Part shown: in pieces, positions 49,430 to 61,210 of the stretch
Layout: each line of letters begins with the position of its first letter
Numbering within the stretch: the stretch's first letter is position 1
Source: Haliclystus octoradiatus
Taxonomy: Eukaryota > Cnidaria > Staurozoa > Stauromedusae > Haliclystidae
Assembly: GCA_916610825.1 (NCBI GenBank)
Contig: OU744451.1
Location: 2,418,001-2,482,000, forward strand
Direction: 5' to 3'
DNA: 64,000 bases
Notes under the pieces: model-generated
What the model was told of the DNA's origin: nothing
The model's database searches: none
The model's input: only the letters and a program-made list of their open reading frames with translations
Program-made: the position numbers and the translations under genes

Positions 49430-50050
49430 AAGATAGATTTCATGTCACGATCAAATGCATGGTAAAGTAGGTTCATTTTCTATATATACGTAAATTTTTT
49501 CCATCTTACGTCATAACATGAGAATTTGAATACTTCTATCTGCTACGGTATTTTTATGTCTTTGAAACTGCACTAAAAGTTTCCACTCTATATATCATGT
49601 GGCGTCCATTTCAAGAATTTCTATATAAATATGCATATCACGAATCTGGCAAAATGAGTTGTTTTCGTTTTTCTATCAAAACAACTAATTGATTCATAAT
49701 CGTCTTTTCAGGCTCTCATTGTACATCTGTTAGGTTTTATAAATAGCTCTTAGAAATGTTGACAACAAGATGTAACATAATATCAGTATCGAATTATTAT
49801 AGCTATTTGTTCTGGATTTTTATTTCATTTTAAAAGAATGTTGATGATGTTGATGCTCCCATTCTTGAAAAGTTGATAACAAGAAGCACTATGAGACTTA
49901 TGTTTGACATCTATTTTTGATTACAAAATTCAATTTTCAACAAACTCTTAAGTATTTTGATAGACTGCCATGAAAATGACAGGCCAACTTGCTAAGATTG
50001 TTAAGATCAAAAATATATAGGAACATATACTATCTGATGAGTAGCTTCTT
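49430..50050 (-). repeat. Inverted partial copy of the 3-kb unit
   Basis: Read on the minus strand this matches about 6900-7450 and 3900-4450 (TCATTTTGCCAGATTCGTGA, TGTTACATCTTGTTGTCAA, GCATCAACATTCTTTTAAAA). It is more diverged than the two tandem copies are from each other. Confidence 0.7.
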
Positions 50051-50524
50051 CTTAAAGCATTTGATAACAAAAATCAAAGACAACAGTAATTTGAATGTGT
50101 TTTATTAGTAAAACTCAACGTTTTGGCCATCGTCTGTAACCATTTTCAAAAGTGAAAGAAATTCTATTCTATTAAGTTAACTTTTATACTATAAATAATT
50201 AATTTATTTCTAATTTATGACTTGAACTTCCTAGGTTACCCAGAAATAAAAATATGATGTTAATGGCAGTGTTTTCAATTATGATGACATGAGATTTATT
50301 TTTGTAACATTTATTGCTAAAATGGAGCTACAATGTGCTTAAAAAACTGTTGTAAATCTTTTCGTAATGGAAAGGTAAATAAGAAATAGAATAACATAGG
50401 ACGGTGCAATCATTGTAATGATCAGGCTTATACTTCATCATCTAATACATATTCTTGGTTTCTTTAATGGTTGATGCATACAATTATTTTAGGTAGTCTG
50501 CAATGGAAACAATGGCTGTCTGTC

Positions 50525-51245
50525 CATAGATTATATAATACAGGGGTTGGCAACCAAGGTCTGGGCACGAAATATGTTTTTGTTTGAGATTTACCTCAAG
50601 TACTTGTTCTTGAGCCGACACAGAATTTTGTGACAAATTTTCACAAGTGTCATTACAACAACGCGGTCGACTGTACTCATTTTATCATCATTCATATCTT
50701 CAAGCTGGCTAGTAAAATTAAGCTTGACTATTACATTATTTTGCAATGGATTGTTAATTAAATGGCAATGATTTTCAGTACTTCGAATTTGTTGAACGCG
50801 GAAGGCGATGAAGAAAATGGCGAACTCAATCGGTGAAAGTTAATGAAAAACGCACCTACAGAAAAGTTTACGTTAATGCTAATATTGCTGTAGGATTTGG
50901 AAAACTAAAAGGGGTTCAACGGTGTCAGTGACCCTTCACACACGATCAAAACACACTGATATAAACTTATCCATCGATTCGATGAATTGGTTTGTTCACG
51001 ACCAAATGAATCTGCTCTTCTCAAAAGTTACAATGAATGAGTTATTTCCTCGGACCTTTCTGGAGATGTGTCAAATATATTCAACAATTTTGATCTATTC
51101 CCTACAAATCTGCTCGGCAGTAATAAAAACTTCTATCTGAAATTCATTGCGTGGATGAGAGATTGCGTGGGATGTAGCAGTACAACACTCTGGTTTAGAA
51201 GATAACTATCAATATTGATGATTTTATTTTTTATTTTTCTACATG
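50525..51245. mobile_element. CATAG-ended TIR element, truncated copy
   Basis: Left end CATAGATTATATAATACAGG followed by GGTTGGCAACC, then internal sequence shared with 52342-54221 up to about 51245, with an internal deletion near 51150. No right terminus. Non-coding. Confidence 0.7.
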
Positions 51246-51949
51246 ATGTTTTCTCCTTTTGATTCGTATTCTACTCCCACATAAGGCTTTCATAATGTTC
51301 ATTAGGTCCTTCGAGATAATATAATCTATTATTTCTATTTTCGTTACTCTAATTTGATCCAAGATAATCGCGTAAACTTGATGTGTCAAGTTTTCTTCAA
51401 CAGTTTGTATAAAAAAGTTGGAATTCCAATTTTAATTTTTGTTCACATCTCGTTGTATAATTCTTCGATGGGCGACTAACCAACACCTGGCTGTAACTCA
51501 CATGATACCAATGTTCGCTGAGATTGGACACACCATATTTTTGGTTTCTGTCACACTTTTTAACATTTAGTTTATTAGGCCTTCACTGGAGCGCCACGCG
51601 GAAATGAGGGCCGTGATAGAATGAGGCTAAAATATGTTTATGTGATTGGCTCATTTCAATATAGCGGAGGTCTTGGCTAGGGTCTTTATATATAAACTTC
51701 AAACTTCCTACCATTAAATTTCAAACTTCCGATTTCGTTTAATAGACGAATATGGCTAGATCGAATGCATGTGTTTACCCTGTTAGCAGTCGAACAAATA
51801 AAAGCTCTATCGTGCATTTCTGCAATGCGGCTTCATATAAATGCGTTTTACTGGGGAATTTATTTCGTTTCTGAATGCAAAAACTTATTTCAAATCTATA
51901 TCTACGTATTCGAAATGGCTGGTGGTGTGTATCGTGTCTTATCAGTTAT
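51246..51949. other. Unique sequence between TIR elements
   Basis: No gene recognised. A 65-codon frame (51765-51962) runs into the next TIR and is unconvincing. Confidence 0.4.
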
Positions 51950-54900
51950 CATAGATCTATAATACAGGTATTGGCAATTAATTTCTGGGCACGAATATGT
52001 TTTTGTTTGAGACTTTCCGGAAACACGTGATCTCCACCCGACACAGAATTCTGTCAAGTGAAATTTTCATAAATGTCATTACAACAACGCGGTCGACTGT
52101 TCTACTCATTTTATCATCGTTCATATCTTCGAGTTGGCTAGTAAAAGTCACTTGAGGTATTTCATTATTCTAAATGGATGGTCACTTAGATAGCAATGAT
52201 TTTCAGCACTTCGAATTTTTTTAACGTGGAAGGTGCTGAAGACGAGGCAAGTTTAGACGAGCGTGCCTACAGAAAAGTTAACGTTGTGCTATTGCTGAAG
52301 GATTTGTAAATTGATAGGTGGTTTAACGGTATCGGTAACCCCATAGATTATAGAATACAGGGATTGGCAACTAAGGTCTGGACACGAAATATGTTTTTGT
52401 TTGAGATTTACCGGAAACACGTGTTCTTGAGCCGACTCAGAATTTTGTGACAAATTTTCACAAGGGTCATACAACAACGCGGTCGACTGTTCTACTCATT
52501 TATCATCATCGTTCATATCTTCAAGCTGGCTAGTAAACGTACACTTGATTATTTCATTATTTTGCAATGGATGGTCAATTAAATAGCAATGATTTTCAGT
52601 ACCTCGAATTTTTTAAACGTGAAAGGCGATGAAGAAAATGGCGAACTCTATCTGTGAAGGTTTAGAAAAGCGCGCCTACAGAGAAGTTTACGTTAATGCT
52701 AATATTGCTGAAGGATTTGGAACACTAAAGGTGGTTTAACGGTGTCCATAACCCTTCACACACGATCAAAACACACTGATATAAAATTATCCATCGAATC
52801 GATGAAGATGAAGGTTTATCAACTTAATTTATCCACGACCAAATGACTCTACTCTTTTCAAAAGTTACTACGAATGAGTAAATATTTCTTCGGACATTTC
52901 TGGAGATGTGTCAAATATATTCAACGATTTTGATCTATTCCCTACAAATCTTCTCGGCAGTAATAAAAACATCTATCTGAAATTCATTGCGTGGATGAGC
53001 ACCTTCGGGAAGTCTATTTATTATTGTTGTGGAACTGTGTAAAAGAATTTCGTAATTTATCCATAAGGAGATCAGATGGACTCTTGAAGCAAACACGCTT
53101 GAATGTTTTGCAATGTCTGTGAAGTTAGACGCATATTCGTCTGGGCGTGTTTTGCAAATCCCAAAAGTTTAATCTACCTGGGATGTAGCAGCACAACACT
53201 CTGGTTTAGAAGATAACATTCAAAATACTGAGGATTTTATGTTTTATTTGTCTACACGTATTATATTTTATTATATGAAGTGAGATGATTTTCGTACACG
53301 AACGGCATGGGCTTACTGCTTGTAACTTAAAAGAGAAACTGGAATTGAAAAAGAAATCGCTAAGGAACAAATTAAAAAAAAATTCAAACTTTAAAGTAAC
53401 AGCAAGTCAACATTAATTGAATAATAAGGTGAATATCCATAATTTGATATTGTATAAAATTCATTGTAAATGTGAGTGTAACATAACGTAATTACAAATG
53501 TAATACATCGACACTGAATGTTTTCACAATTTTTTTAATTTACCATACCAGTTATCGATATTGCAACCATATCTTGTTCATTCTGTGTATTGCTTGCTAA
53601 ATTTTGGTAGTGTATTCATTCCCTCTGCTGTGATACATACACTATACGGATTATTTGTTATGTGATGAAAATTGTTGAGTGTATTTTGTGCTACTTGTAT
53701 GTAGTAGACCTATATAGGCCGCCTAGCTGTAAACTGTATTCCTCTCATTTAGAAGCGCAATTATTTTATAGTGAACATTTCAGCTTGATTTTGATTTGTT
53801 AGTTATAAGTGTATTTGTAGATTGATTCAATCACGACAATCACATACATTTTCTTTTTCAAAGTTACAAACATTAATTTGCAAATTGCAAAAGTGATCAA
53901 AGCAATATTTTGGTGAAATATACCGCAAAACATGGTGAATTAAATTGGCAATATCTACTCGCTATTTTGTTTAAACGTAATTAAATTGTCATGGACATTT
54001 AAAGTAGGCTCTATTTAACATTGTCAAAACATAAAACTTCAAAAAAAAATATTGAGCAACGTAGGATATTATAGTATGCAAGTTACGAAGATTACAAGGT
54101 TTTGACTGCATCGTTGTAATCTTGTGTCGGCTCAAGATCACGTGCCCCGCCAAATTCGACATAATCTGACCGCGCGGCCGAGAACAATAGAGTTGCCAAT
54201 CCCTGTATTCTATAATCTATGGTAACCCTTAACACAAATGAAAAATCACTGATATAAAATTTTCCATCGATAAAGATGTAGGAGTGTTCACGGGAAAATG
54301 AATCTGCTCTTCTCAAAAGTCACTACGAATGAGTTATTCCTCAGACATTTTTAGAGATTATGTGTCAAAAATATTCAACAATTTTGGTCTATGCCCTACA
54401 AATCTGCTTGTCAGTAATAAAAACCTCTATCTGAAATTCATTGCTTGGAAACGAATTTCGTAATTAATCATAAGGAGATCAGATCGACTATTGAAGCACG
54501 CTTGAATGTTTTGCAAAAGCCAAAAGTTTAATCTACCAGGGATGTAGTAGTGCAACACTCTGGTTTAGAAGATAACAATACTGATGAAATTATTTGTATT
54601 TGTCTACAAAGTATTATAATTTATTATATGAAGTAAGTTAGATTTGGTACACGAAAGGCACGGGCTTACTGCTTGTATCTTGAAAGAGAAAAACTGGAAT
54701 TGAAAAAGAAATCGCCAAGGAACAAATTAAAAGAAAATTCAAACTTTAAAGTAACAGCAAGTGAACATTAAGGTGAACATCCATAATTTGATATTAAGTA
54801 AAATTCATTGTAAATTTAAATGTAACATAACTTGATTATAATTGTAATTTATCGACACTGAATGTTTTACAGGTGTTTTAATTTACCAAACCAGTTATCA

Positions 54901-55551
54901 ATATTTGCACCATATCTTGTTCATTCTGTGTACTTATTGCAAACTTTTGTGGTGTATTTATTGTATTCCCTCTGCTGTGATACATACACTATACGGATTA
55001 TTTGTTATGTGATGAAAATTGTTTAGTGTTATTTTGTGCTACTTGTGTGTCGTAGGCCTATATAGTCCGCCTAGCTGTAAACTGTATTCCTGTCATTTGG
55101 AAGCGCAATTATTTTTTAGTGAACATTTCAGCTTGATTATGATTTGTTAGAAATATATTTGTAGATTAATTCAATCACATACATTTTCTTTTACAAAGCT
55201 ACAAACATTAATTTGCAAAAGTGATCAAAGCAATATTTTGGTGAAATATACCGCAAAACATGGTGAATTAGATTGGCCATATCCACTCGCTATTTTGTTT
55301 AAAAGTAATTAAATTGTCATGAACATTTAAAGTAAGCTCTATTTAACATTGTCAAAACAAACAACTTCAAAACAATTTTGAGCAACGTAGGATATTATAG
55401 TATGCAAGTTTCGAAGATTTAAGGGATTTTGACTGCATCATTGTAATCTTGTGTCGGCTCAAGATCGCGTAACTACGTTTCGCACCAAATTCAATGTCAC
55501 AGCGCGGTCAAGAACAATGGAGGTGCAAATCCCTGCATTCTATAATCTATG
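51950..55551. mobile_element. CATAG-ended TIR element, outer copy split by a nested copy
   Basis: Left end CATAGATCTATAATACAGGT (51950), right end TATAATCTATG (55551). The copy is interrupted at 52341 by 52342-54221; joining the flanks gives about 1.7 kb collinear with the inner copy. No transposase seen, so non-autonomous. No matching target duplication was found around the outer copy. Confidence 0.7.
52342..54221. mobile_element. CATAG-ended TIR element, inner complete copy (1.88 kb)
   Basis: TIRs: CATAGATTATAGAATACAGG at the left and the reverse complement at the right, continuing through GATTGGCAAC for about 30 bp. Flanked by GTAACCC at 52335-52341 and 54222-54228, a 7-bp (perhaps 8-bp) target duplication created inside an older copy of itself. 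The inner CAGGGRTTGGCAAC resembles hAT ends, but the repeat extends 15 bp further out, so superfamily (hAT, P-like or other) is unresolved. Short stop-rich interior only. Confidence 0.78.
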
Positions 55552-55927
55552 ATCTGTCACAATTATTTCACGGTTGACTCATGGATCTTTCATCCAGACG
55601 TCTGCAATTTAATTCCATCTATACACTCCTGAAGAAAAAGTAGCTCCGCTACGCTCGGACTCATGGTGAATGATATAATAATCTAAATAAACCAATTGAA
55701 ATCAAATTCAATAGAATATCAAATCAATGAAATCATCATGCAAAGAAAAATAAAATCAAGAAAAATTCAAAAAAGTGAATCAATACAATCGAATGATATA
55801 AAAATCAGATCAAATAAAAAAATCAACCTCAATCAAAAACATAAAATAAATGAAAACAATATCCAAATAATATAATAATTTAAAGAAAAATATATTCAAA
55901 TAATAAATCAAAGAAAACAATGTTAAT
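55552..55927. other. Low-complexity A-rich stretch
   Basis: 55690-55920 is dominated by A with ATCAAAT/AAATAAA-like words. No gene. Confidence 0.5.
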
Positions 55928-55999
55928 GCAGCCTGATGGGATTGAACCCCACACCCCATGTGCCTGATGTAGACGCTCCACCGCTAGACCATACCAGAT
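55928..55999 (-). other. tRNA-like sequence (probable tRNA pseudogene/SINE)
   Basis: On the minus strand TGGTCTAGCGGTGGAGCG matches an A box and GGGGTTCAATCCC a B box. Acceptor, anticodon and T stems pair poorly, so a functional tRNA is unlikely and no isotype is assigned. Confidence 0.5.
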
Positions 56000-56668
56000 A
56001 GAATAGATGAAGTGATTTTCACTACTTATAATACAACTTGCAGAACACAGTTGTAAAAAACGTGAGAAATTGTCTCTTCTTAAGCTGATGTCGCAGCAGT
56101 ATTAAAACATTTTAATTCTGCTACGACAACCCTGACGACAGACTTAGCAGTTTGATGTAATAGATAAATTCAGAAAACAATACAAACAATCTACTTATAA
56201 TACTGTCTTGTCTAAGTCCCCGAACAAATGATGAATTGTCGGTTTAAAAGTTCTCATGTTCAAAACACAACAAAAATTATCTTCGAAGTTTCACTTCAAA
56301 TAGTGATGTTACAGAACGATTAAAACCTTTCACTAACCATTTCAAATGACGAGAAGAAGAAAACAATCATGTGTTCTACCAATGGAGAGATCATCACGAT
56401 GTAAACTAATCCAGGAGTATTAGAAAACATTTCATTTAATAATGCAACTGTAATATCGGTAAGCTGGGAGTCGATCATCATGGCGGGCAATGGAAAAAAA
56501 ATTATGTCAAATCCAACTGAAAATTTGGAACTATAACACAGCTTGCCCATTGTATTTTTAACAATAAAATGGTGTTTCTTGCGCAATCGTTTATTGTTCG
56601 ACCTGTATTAGCACGTAAAGCAGTATGTTGAACGTTATTTTAAAAGAACAATAGATTTAGTCAAAAAT

Positions 56669-56716
56669 GAAATGAAATGAAATGAAATGAAATGAAATGA
56701 AATGAAATGAAATGAA
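56669..56716. repeat. (AAATG)n pentanucleotide array
   Basis: About nine units of AAATG ending in AAGTG. Lies 260 bp before the TSP1 exon. Confidence 0.9.
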
Positions 56717-56975
56717 GTGAACAAGTGTATAACAAGTGTCAACAGTGAGGCCTTTACTGTTATTACGGGCAAGTAAAGGAGGTTATAGTTGGGCAATTTT
56801 TAATATCATATACGTCATTCAATTTGAAAATACCCAAATCTTGACAGTCAGGTTCTATCCTTCATACTGTCATTATAAAGATATGATGAAAACTATGCAA
56901 ACTATTCCTATATCATATCATTTCCAAACTTAGAGTTAACGAACTGTAAAAATAATTGCTTTTATCATATTTTAG

Positions 56976-57134
56976 TTTTCCATTGGACGGCCTGGAGTAA
57001 CTGTGAAATTGTTAATGAATGTGGAATTGGTATTCAATTTAGAGAGAAATATCAACAAAACGTTCTCCAATCAAACGGAAGCCTACAAGATGTAAATGAA
57101 ACAGAGACAATTCAATGCACTGTTCCCTGCCCAA
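56976..57134 (+). CDS. Putative secreted protein, thrombospondin type-1 exon
   Basis: A 159-nt exon between TATCATATTTTAG and CCAA|GTAAGA, phase 1 on both sides, the usual arrangement for shuffled extracellular modules. It encodes FHWTAWSNCEIVNECGIGIQ, FREKYQQNVLQSNG and ETIQCTVPCP: the W-x2-W-x2-C start, CGxGxQxRE and the closing C-x3-C of a TSP1 repeat. Only four of the usual six Cys are visible, so one disulphide is probably missing. TSP1 repeats bind glycosaminoglycans and other matrix ligands and are often C-mannosylated on the Trp residues. Too short to appear as a simple ORF, but the motif and splice sites agree. Confidence 0.78.
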
Positions 57135-58622
57135 GTAAGAACACTTATTGATGTAAAAATTCAACATTTGTTTAATCATGCAAGTTCAGATCCAGATCAC
57201 GGTAGTGGATGCCCACAAAAATTATAGTCAAATTTAAGAATCAAAATTGTTTCTTAATGACACAAGTATAATAAAGCATATATTTATGATCGCACTCCAC
57301 ATGCTTTGAGAAATCACGAATGTATGTGTTAAATTATCGTTTTTTCCTTCCACACGAGCAAAAAAAGTAAGAAGTAGTCATCCTCTATTGTGCCTTTTGT
57401 AATTGATAGGCGTTTTCCAACAAGAAAGGTTACGAGTTCAATTCGTATGTCCAGAAAATATAAATAATTTTCTGTTGTAGATTTCATACAACCCTAATTG
57501 ACATAATTAATATAAATAATTTATGTTGCTATTTACAATAAATGTTTAGTGCATAGCAGCAATGTTTAGTGTCCGTATTATTTTTATTATTCATTATTCC
57601 ATCACCAACCAGGTAAGCTGGTAGCTCTTTTTCACCCGGTTATTTGGTTAATTGATTTGACCGACTTTTCAGGTAGTGTTGCTACCAGAGATTAGACCCA
57701 GTACCCTGTAAGCTGAGGTCAAATATTCCTGTATTGGTTTTCGTATCAGACAATCTAATCACAAGGATTCCGTACAATAGCCATTCTGTTAAAAAAGCAT
57801 ACTTTTGCCGTATTTAAACAAGTTTAGCTTAATAAATCACTGATCAGATCAACATATAAATATTCACCTGTTGATCATATATTTGCCTTTCTTCGAATTA
57901 AAGATACAGATGTATAAGCTTGAACAACTTATGATTCTATTAAACGCTGTATGATTTACATTTTATATTCTATATGATTATATTTTCTCAATTGATGCTT
58001 ATCCAGTTTAGAGAAAATAACTTTAGTGCGTCATGTATTTTAGTTTTCGGAAAATCCGAAGAATAATGAAATATGTAAAACATGTATAAATATAGATGAT
58101 TTGATTTTGATTATTCAGCTCTAATTTCTGTTGCATTTCAAGCTTTGTCGGCTTTGTGGGGATTTGGGTTTTGTTTTGCAAATTGCCATTATGACCAAAC
58201 AAAAATACAACACAAAGAAGAAGATCGCTTTGAATTCTAATATTCTGAAATACAATACATCATCCTTGATAAAATGGTTCAATTAATATTTACAATAGTG
58301 TGGAATGTTTCCATCGGCATTTTTATCGTTAAGATGATGTTAATGTTGCTTTATCCCAGCACGGCAATCAGCAAATTAAATAGCTATAACACTAATCGAA
58401 ATTTTTTGAGTTTTACAACAGTATTTTCTTCGTCATTTTTTACGTAGGAAGTCTTCTTATAATTCGAAATGAAAAATACCTTAAACCAGAAGTTGCAACG
58501 AATTGATTACATCTTTTCAAATCCAAATTCAAACATTTCCAAGTGAAATTCAGAAATTAGCTTGGAAATTTCTGCAATCCACTTGGAAAAGGTGTAGTGA
58601 CAACTGTTCTTCTTTCGTATAG
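57135..58622. other. Putative intron between TSP1 and last exon
   Basis: 1.49 kb, AT-rich. At 57605-57720 a stretch with CAGGTAAGCTGGTAGCTC and GGTTAATTGATTTGACC may be a decayed repeat. Pyrimidine-rich end (GTTCTTCTTTCGTATAG). Confidence 0.5.
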
Positions 58623-58909
58623 ATACCAGCCAACCACTACAATGCGCCACAACACTTCAACTGAAAGGATTTATGATCAATGACCACACTACATCGGAAT
58701 ATGAAGTATTACATTTCTACGAATGCTGCAAGATTTGTGGATTAATTGGAAATTACTGTCAATCCTTTGGAATCAGAAAGAATTATGTTACCTCTGCAAT
58801 GCCCTTCTCTTGTATCTTCTACAATACTACTTTGCAAGAATGCTATGAGGGGAATTTCCACACATTCAACAGCGCCTACAGTCATTACATTGTTACGAAA
58901 GCTACATGA
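58623..58909 (+). CDS. Putative secreted protein, last exon (PAN/apple-like C-terminus)
   Basis: Acceptor TTCTTCTTTCGTATAG, phase 1, matching the phase-1 donor of the TSP1 exon. Encodes about 94 residues to TGA: PLQCATTLQLKGF, YEVLHFYECCKICGLIG, NYCQSFGIRK, FSCIFYNTTLQECYEG and YIVTKAT. The CCxxC-x5-C-xSFG...C spacing resembles PAN/apple domains, which mediate protein or carbohydrate contacts in extracellular proteins. An N-glycosylation motif (NTT) is present. No hydrophobic C-terminal anchor, so the product would be secreted. Domain call by pattern only. Confidence 0.6.
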
Positions 58910-58989
58910 TTAATTCTGTACTGCACCATCAAATAATTCATGCTTAGGATTTAGATAACATGTGCACTATGCAACAACATTAATATTAA

Positions 58990-59575
58990 TCAATCAAACT
59001 TCTAATTACAGCTTTAATTACTTAATTTTACCCATTGATTATCCATTTTATTGATAAAAATAATTTTCACATTTCCAAATCTAACACTGTTTCAAACTAA
59101 AGATAAATGGGCTGCATTAAAGGTATGATTTACTTAACTCTAACTTTGTGATTGAGTTCCTAGCGAGATTTTTTCAAAAATTACTAATGACGAATCAGAT
59201 TAAGCTATTTATAATAACAGTTTGTATCGCAAGCAATTATAAGAAAGGTATAAAATGAATTATTCTCCAACATAATTAATTGATTAATTAATCAAATCTT
59301 ATTAATTAAAATCTACACACATAAATTTTGCAGCTACACAGATACTTTTTGGGTTGCACAGAAAAACTTTGTGGCGACAAATGAATTTTAGGACCACGCA
59401 GAAAAAATTTTGGGAAACATAAATTGCTTTTGGTGCAACACAGTTACAGTTTGGGGCAACAATGGTAGAGTTTGGAAAATCAAAAACATTTTGGTGCAAC
59501 ATAGGGTGAACATTTTTAGTAGATGGAGATTCTATTTAAAGACTTCGATTAAATTAATAATAATCAATTTTACTG
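58990..59575. repeat. Dispersed repeat with 21-bp core, copy 3
   Basis: Left part matches 9340-9560; the 21-bp-like units fill about 59320-59510 (TTTGCAGCTACACAGATACT, TTTTGGTGCAACA). The minus strand is open for 66 codons. Confidence 0.75.
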
Positions 59576-60175
59576 CAAGTAACTGATTTATGGAAATAAA
59601 TTTTCACATTTCCAAATCTAACACTGTTGCAAACCAAGGATAAATGTGCTGCATTAAAGGTATGATTTGCTTAACTCTAGCTTTGTGATTGAGTTCCTAA
59701 CGAGATTCTTTCAAAAATTACTAATGAAGAAGCAGATTAAGCTATTTATAATATCAGTTTGTATCGCAAGCAATTATAAAAAAGGTATAAAATGGGAATA
59801 AAAAATAGAATAGAAATAAATAAAAAATAAAAAAAAATTACATCAATTATTCTCCTGCATAATTAATTGATTAATTAATCAAATCTTTTTAATTAAAATC
59901 TACACACATAAATTTTGCAGCTAAACAGATACTTTTTGGTTTGCACAGAAAAACTTTGTGGCGACAAATGAATTTTAGGGCCACGCAGAAAAATTTTTGG
60001 GAAACATATATTGCTTTTGGTGCAACACAGTTACAGTTTGGGGCAACAATGGTAGACTTTGGAAAATCAAAAACATTTTGGTGCAACATAGGATGAACAT
60101 TTTTAGTAGATGGGAATTCTATTTAAAGACTTCGATTAAATTAATAATCAATTTTACTGCAAGTAACTGTGAAAA
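59576..60175. repeat. Dispersed repeat with 21-bp core, copy 4
   Basis: Tandem near-duplicate of copy 3, with an extra A-rich insertion at 59795-59840. The minus-strand 66-codon frame at 59889-60089 differs from the one at 59302-59502 by only a few residues. Confidence 0.8.
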
Positions 60176-60179
60176 AAAA

Positions 60180-61210
60180 ATGCCTTGCTCATTTCTTCAA
60201 AAACATAATCAAATCATAAATTATGAACTTGTTAAATGTTTCTGAACTGTATTGATTAAGTGCACAGCTGCACAGATAGGTTTTTCGGCTACAAAGATAA
60301 ATTTTAGGGCCATGTCACATGTAAATTTGGGGCTACACAGAAGACTTTTGGGACTTTGCAGAAAATGTTTTGGGAAACATGATGAGTTTTTGAATTGCAC
60401 AGACAAGAACTTTTGGGTAAAAAACAACTTATTGAATTTAAATTAATTTGTTTAAGTAATTGATTTATCGGTACATCATGTTAATAAATGTAATTTGGAT
60501 GAAATATTTATTTGTAGTAACTATAATATTCTATGTTACGGTGATTTGTTAAATTTTATATTACTTATATTACATTATATTACATGTTAACAAGAATCAA
60601 TAATTATGTATCAATTGATTCTTGGTAACTGCAAAATTGAGGTTTTATGATCATGAAAGAAAGGTATCACAGAAGCAGTTTAGGGATCTTTGAACTCAGT
60701 TAGGATAAATCAGTTCAAACAAACATTAAGTAATGTTACAACATTACAATGTATACAAGTCTGAAGTTATATAATTATGATAATTTACATTAGGTCGACA
60801 TGGAAAAGTTATTGAACCACTGAACCAATATAATTACCAAATTGGAGAATTCAATATCATGCAGTATTTCATCGTATTGCTCATAAATAATTATTGCCAT
60901 TTATCAATCTATTATCAATATTACTCGATTAATCTGGTGTTACATTATTTAATTTAAATTAATTTACGGTAGGATATCCCTAATTAGCCTTATTTTAGTA
61001 ATGTCTCGCATTCATGTAAGTCCAATATTCAATAATATGTTCCTGTTGCACATGATTTTAATGAGTCTTCTTTAGTAAGAAAAAAATTCAACACGAAGTA
61101 TACAGTCTTTCTATTTTGTTTATTCTTTACCGAATAGTTAACTAATCGAATTTTATTGTATTTTTTATCCATCATGATAGCCATTTACCAATCTAATAGC
61201 AATTAGTGTA
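60180..61210. repeat. Dispersed repeat with 21-bp core, copy 5
   Basis: 21-bp-like units at 60260-60420, then sequence collinear with 32090-33080 (TTGATTCTTGGTAACTGCAA, GTCTGAAGTTATATAA). Confidence 0.75.
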
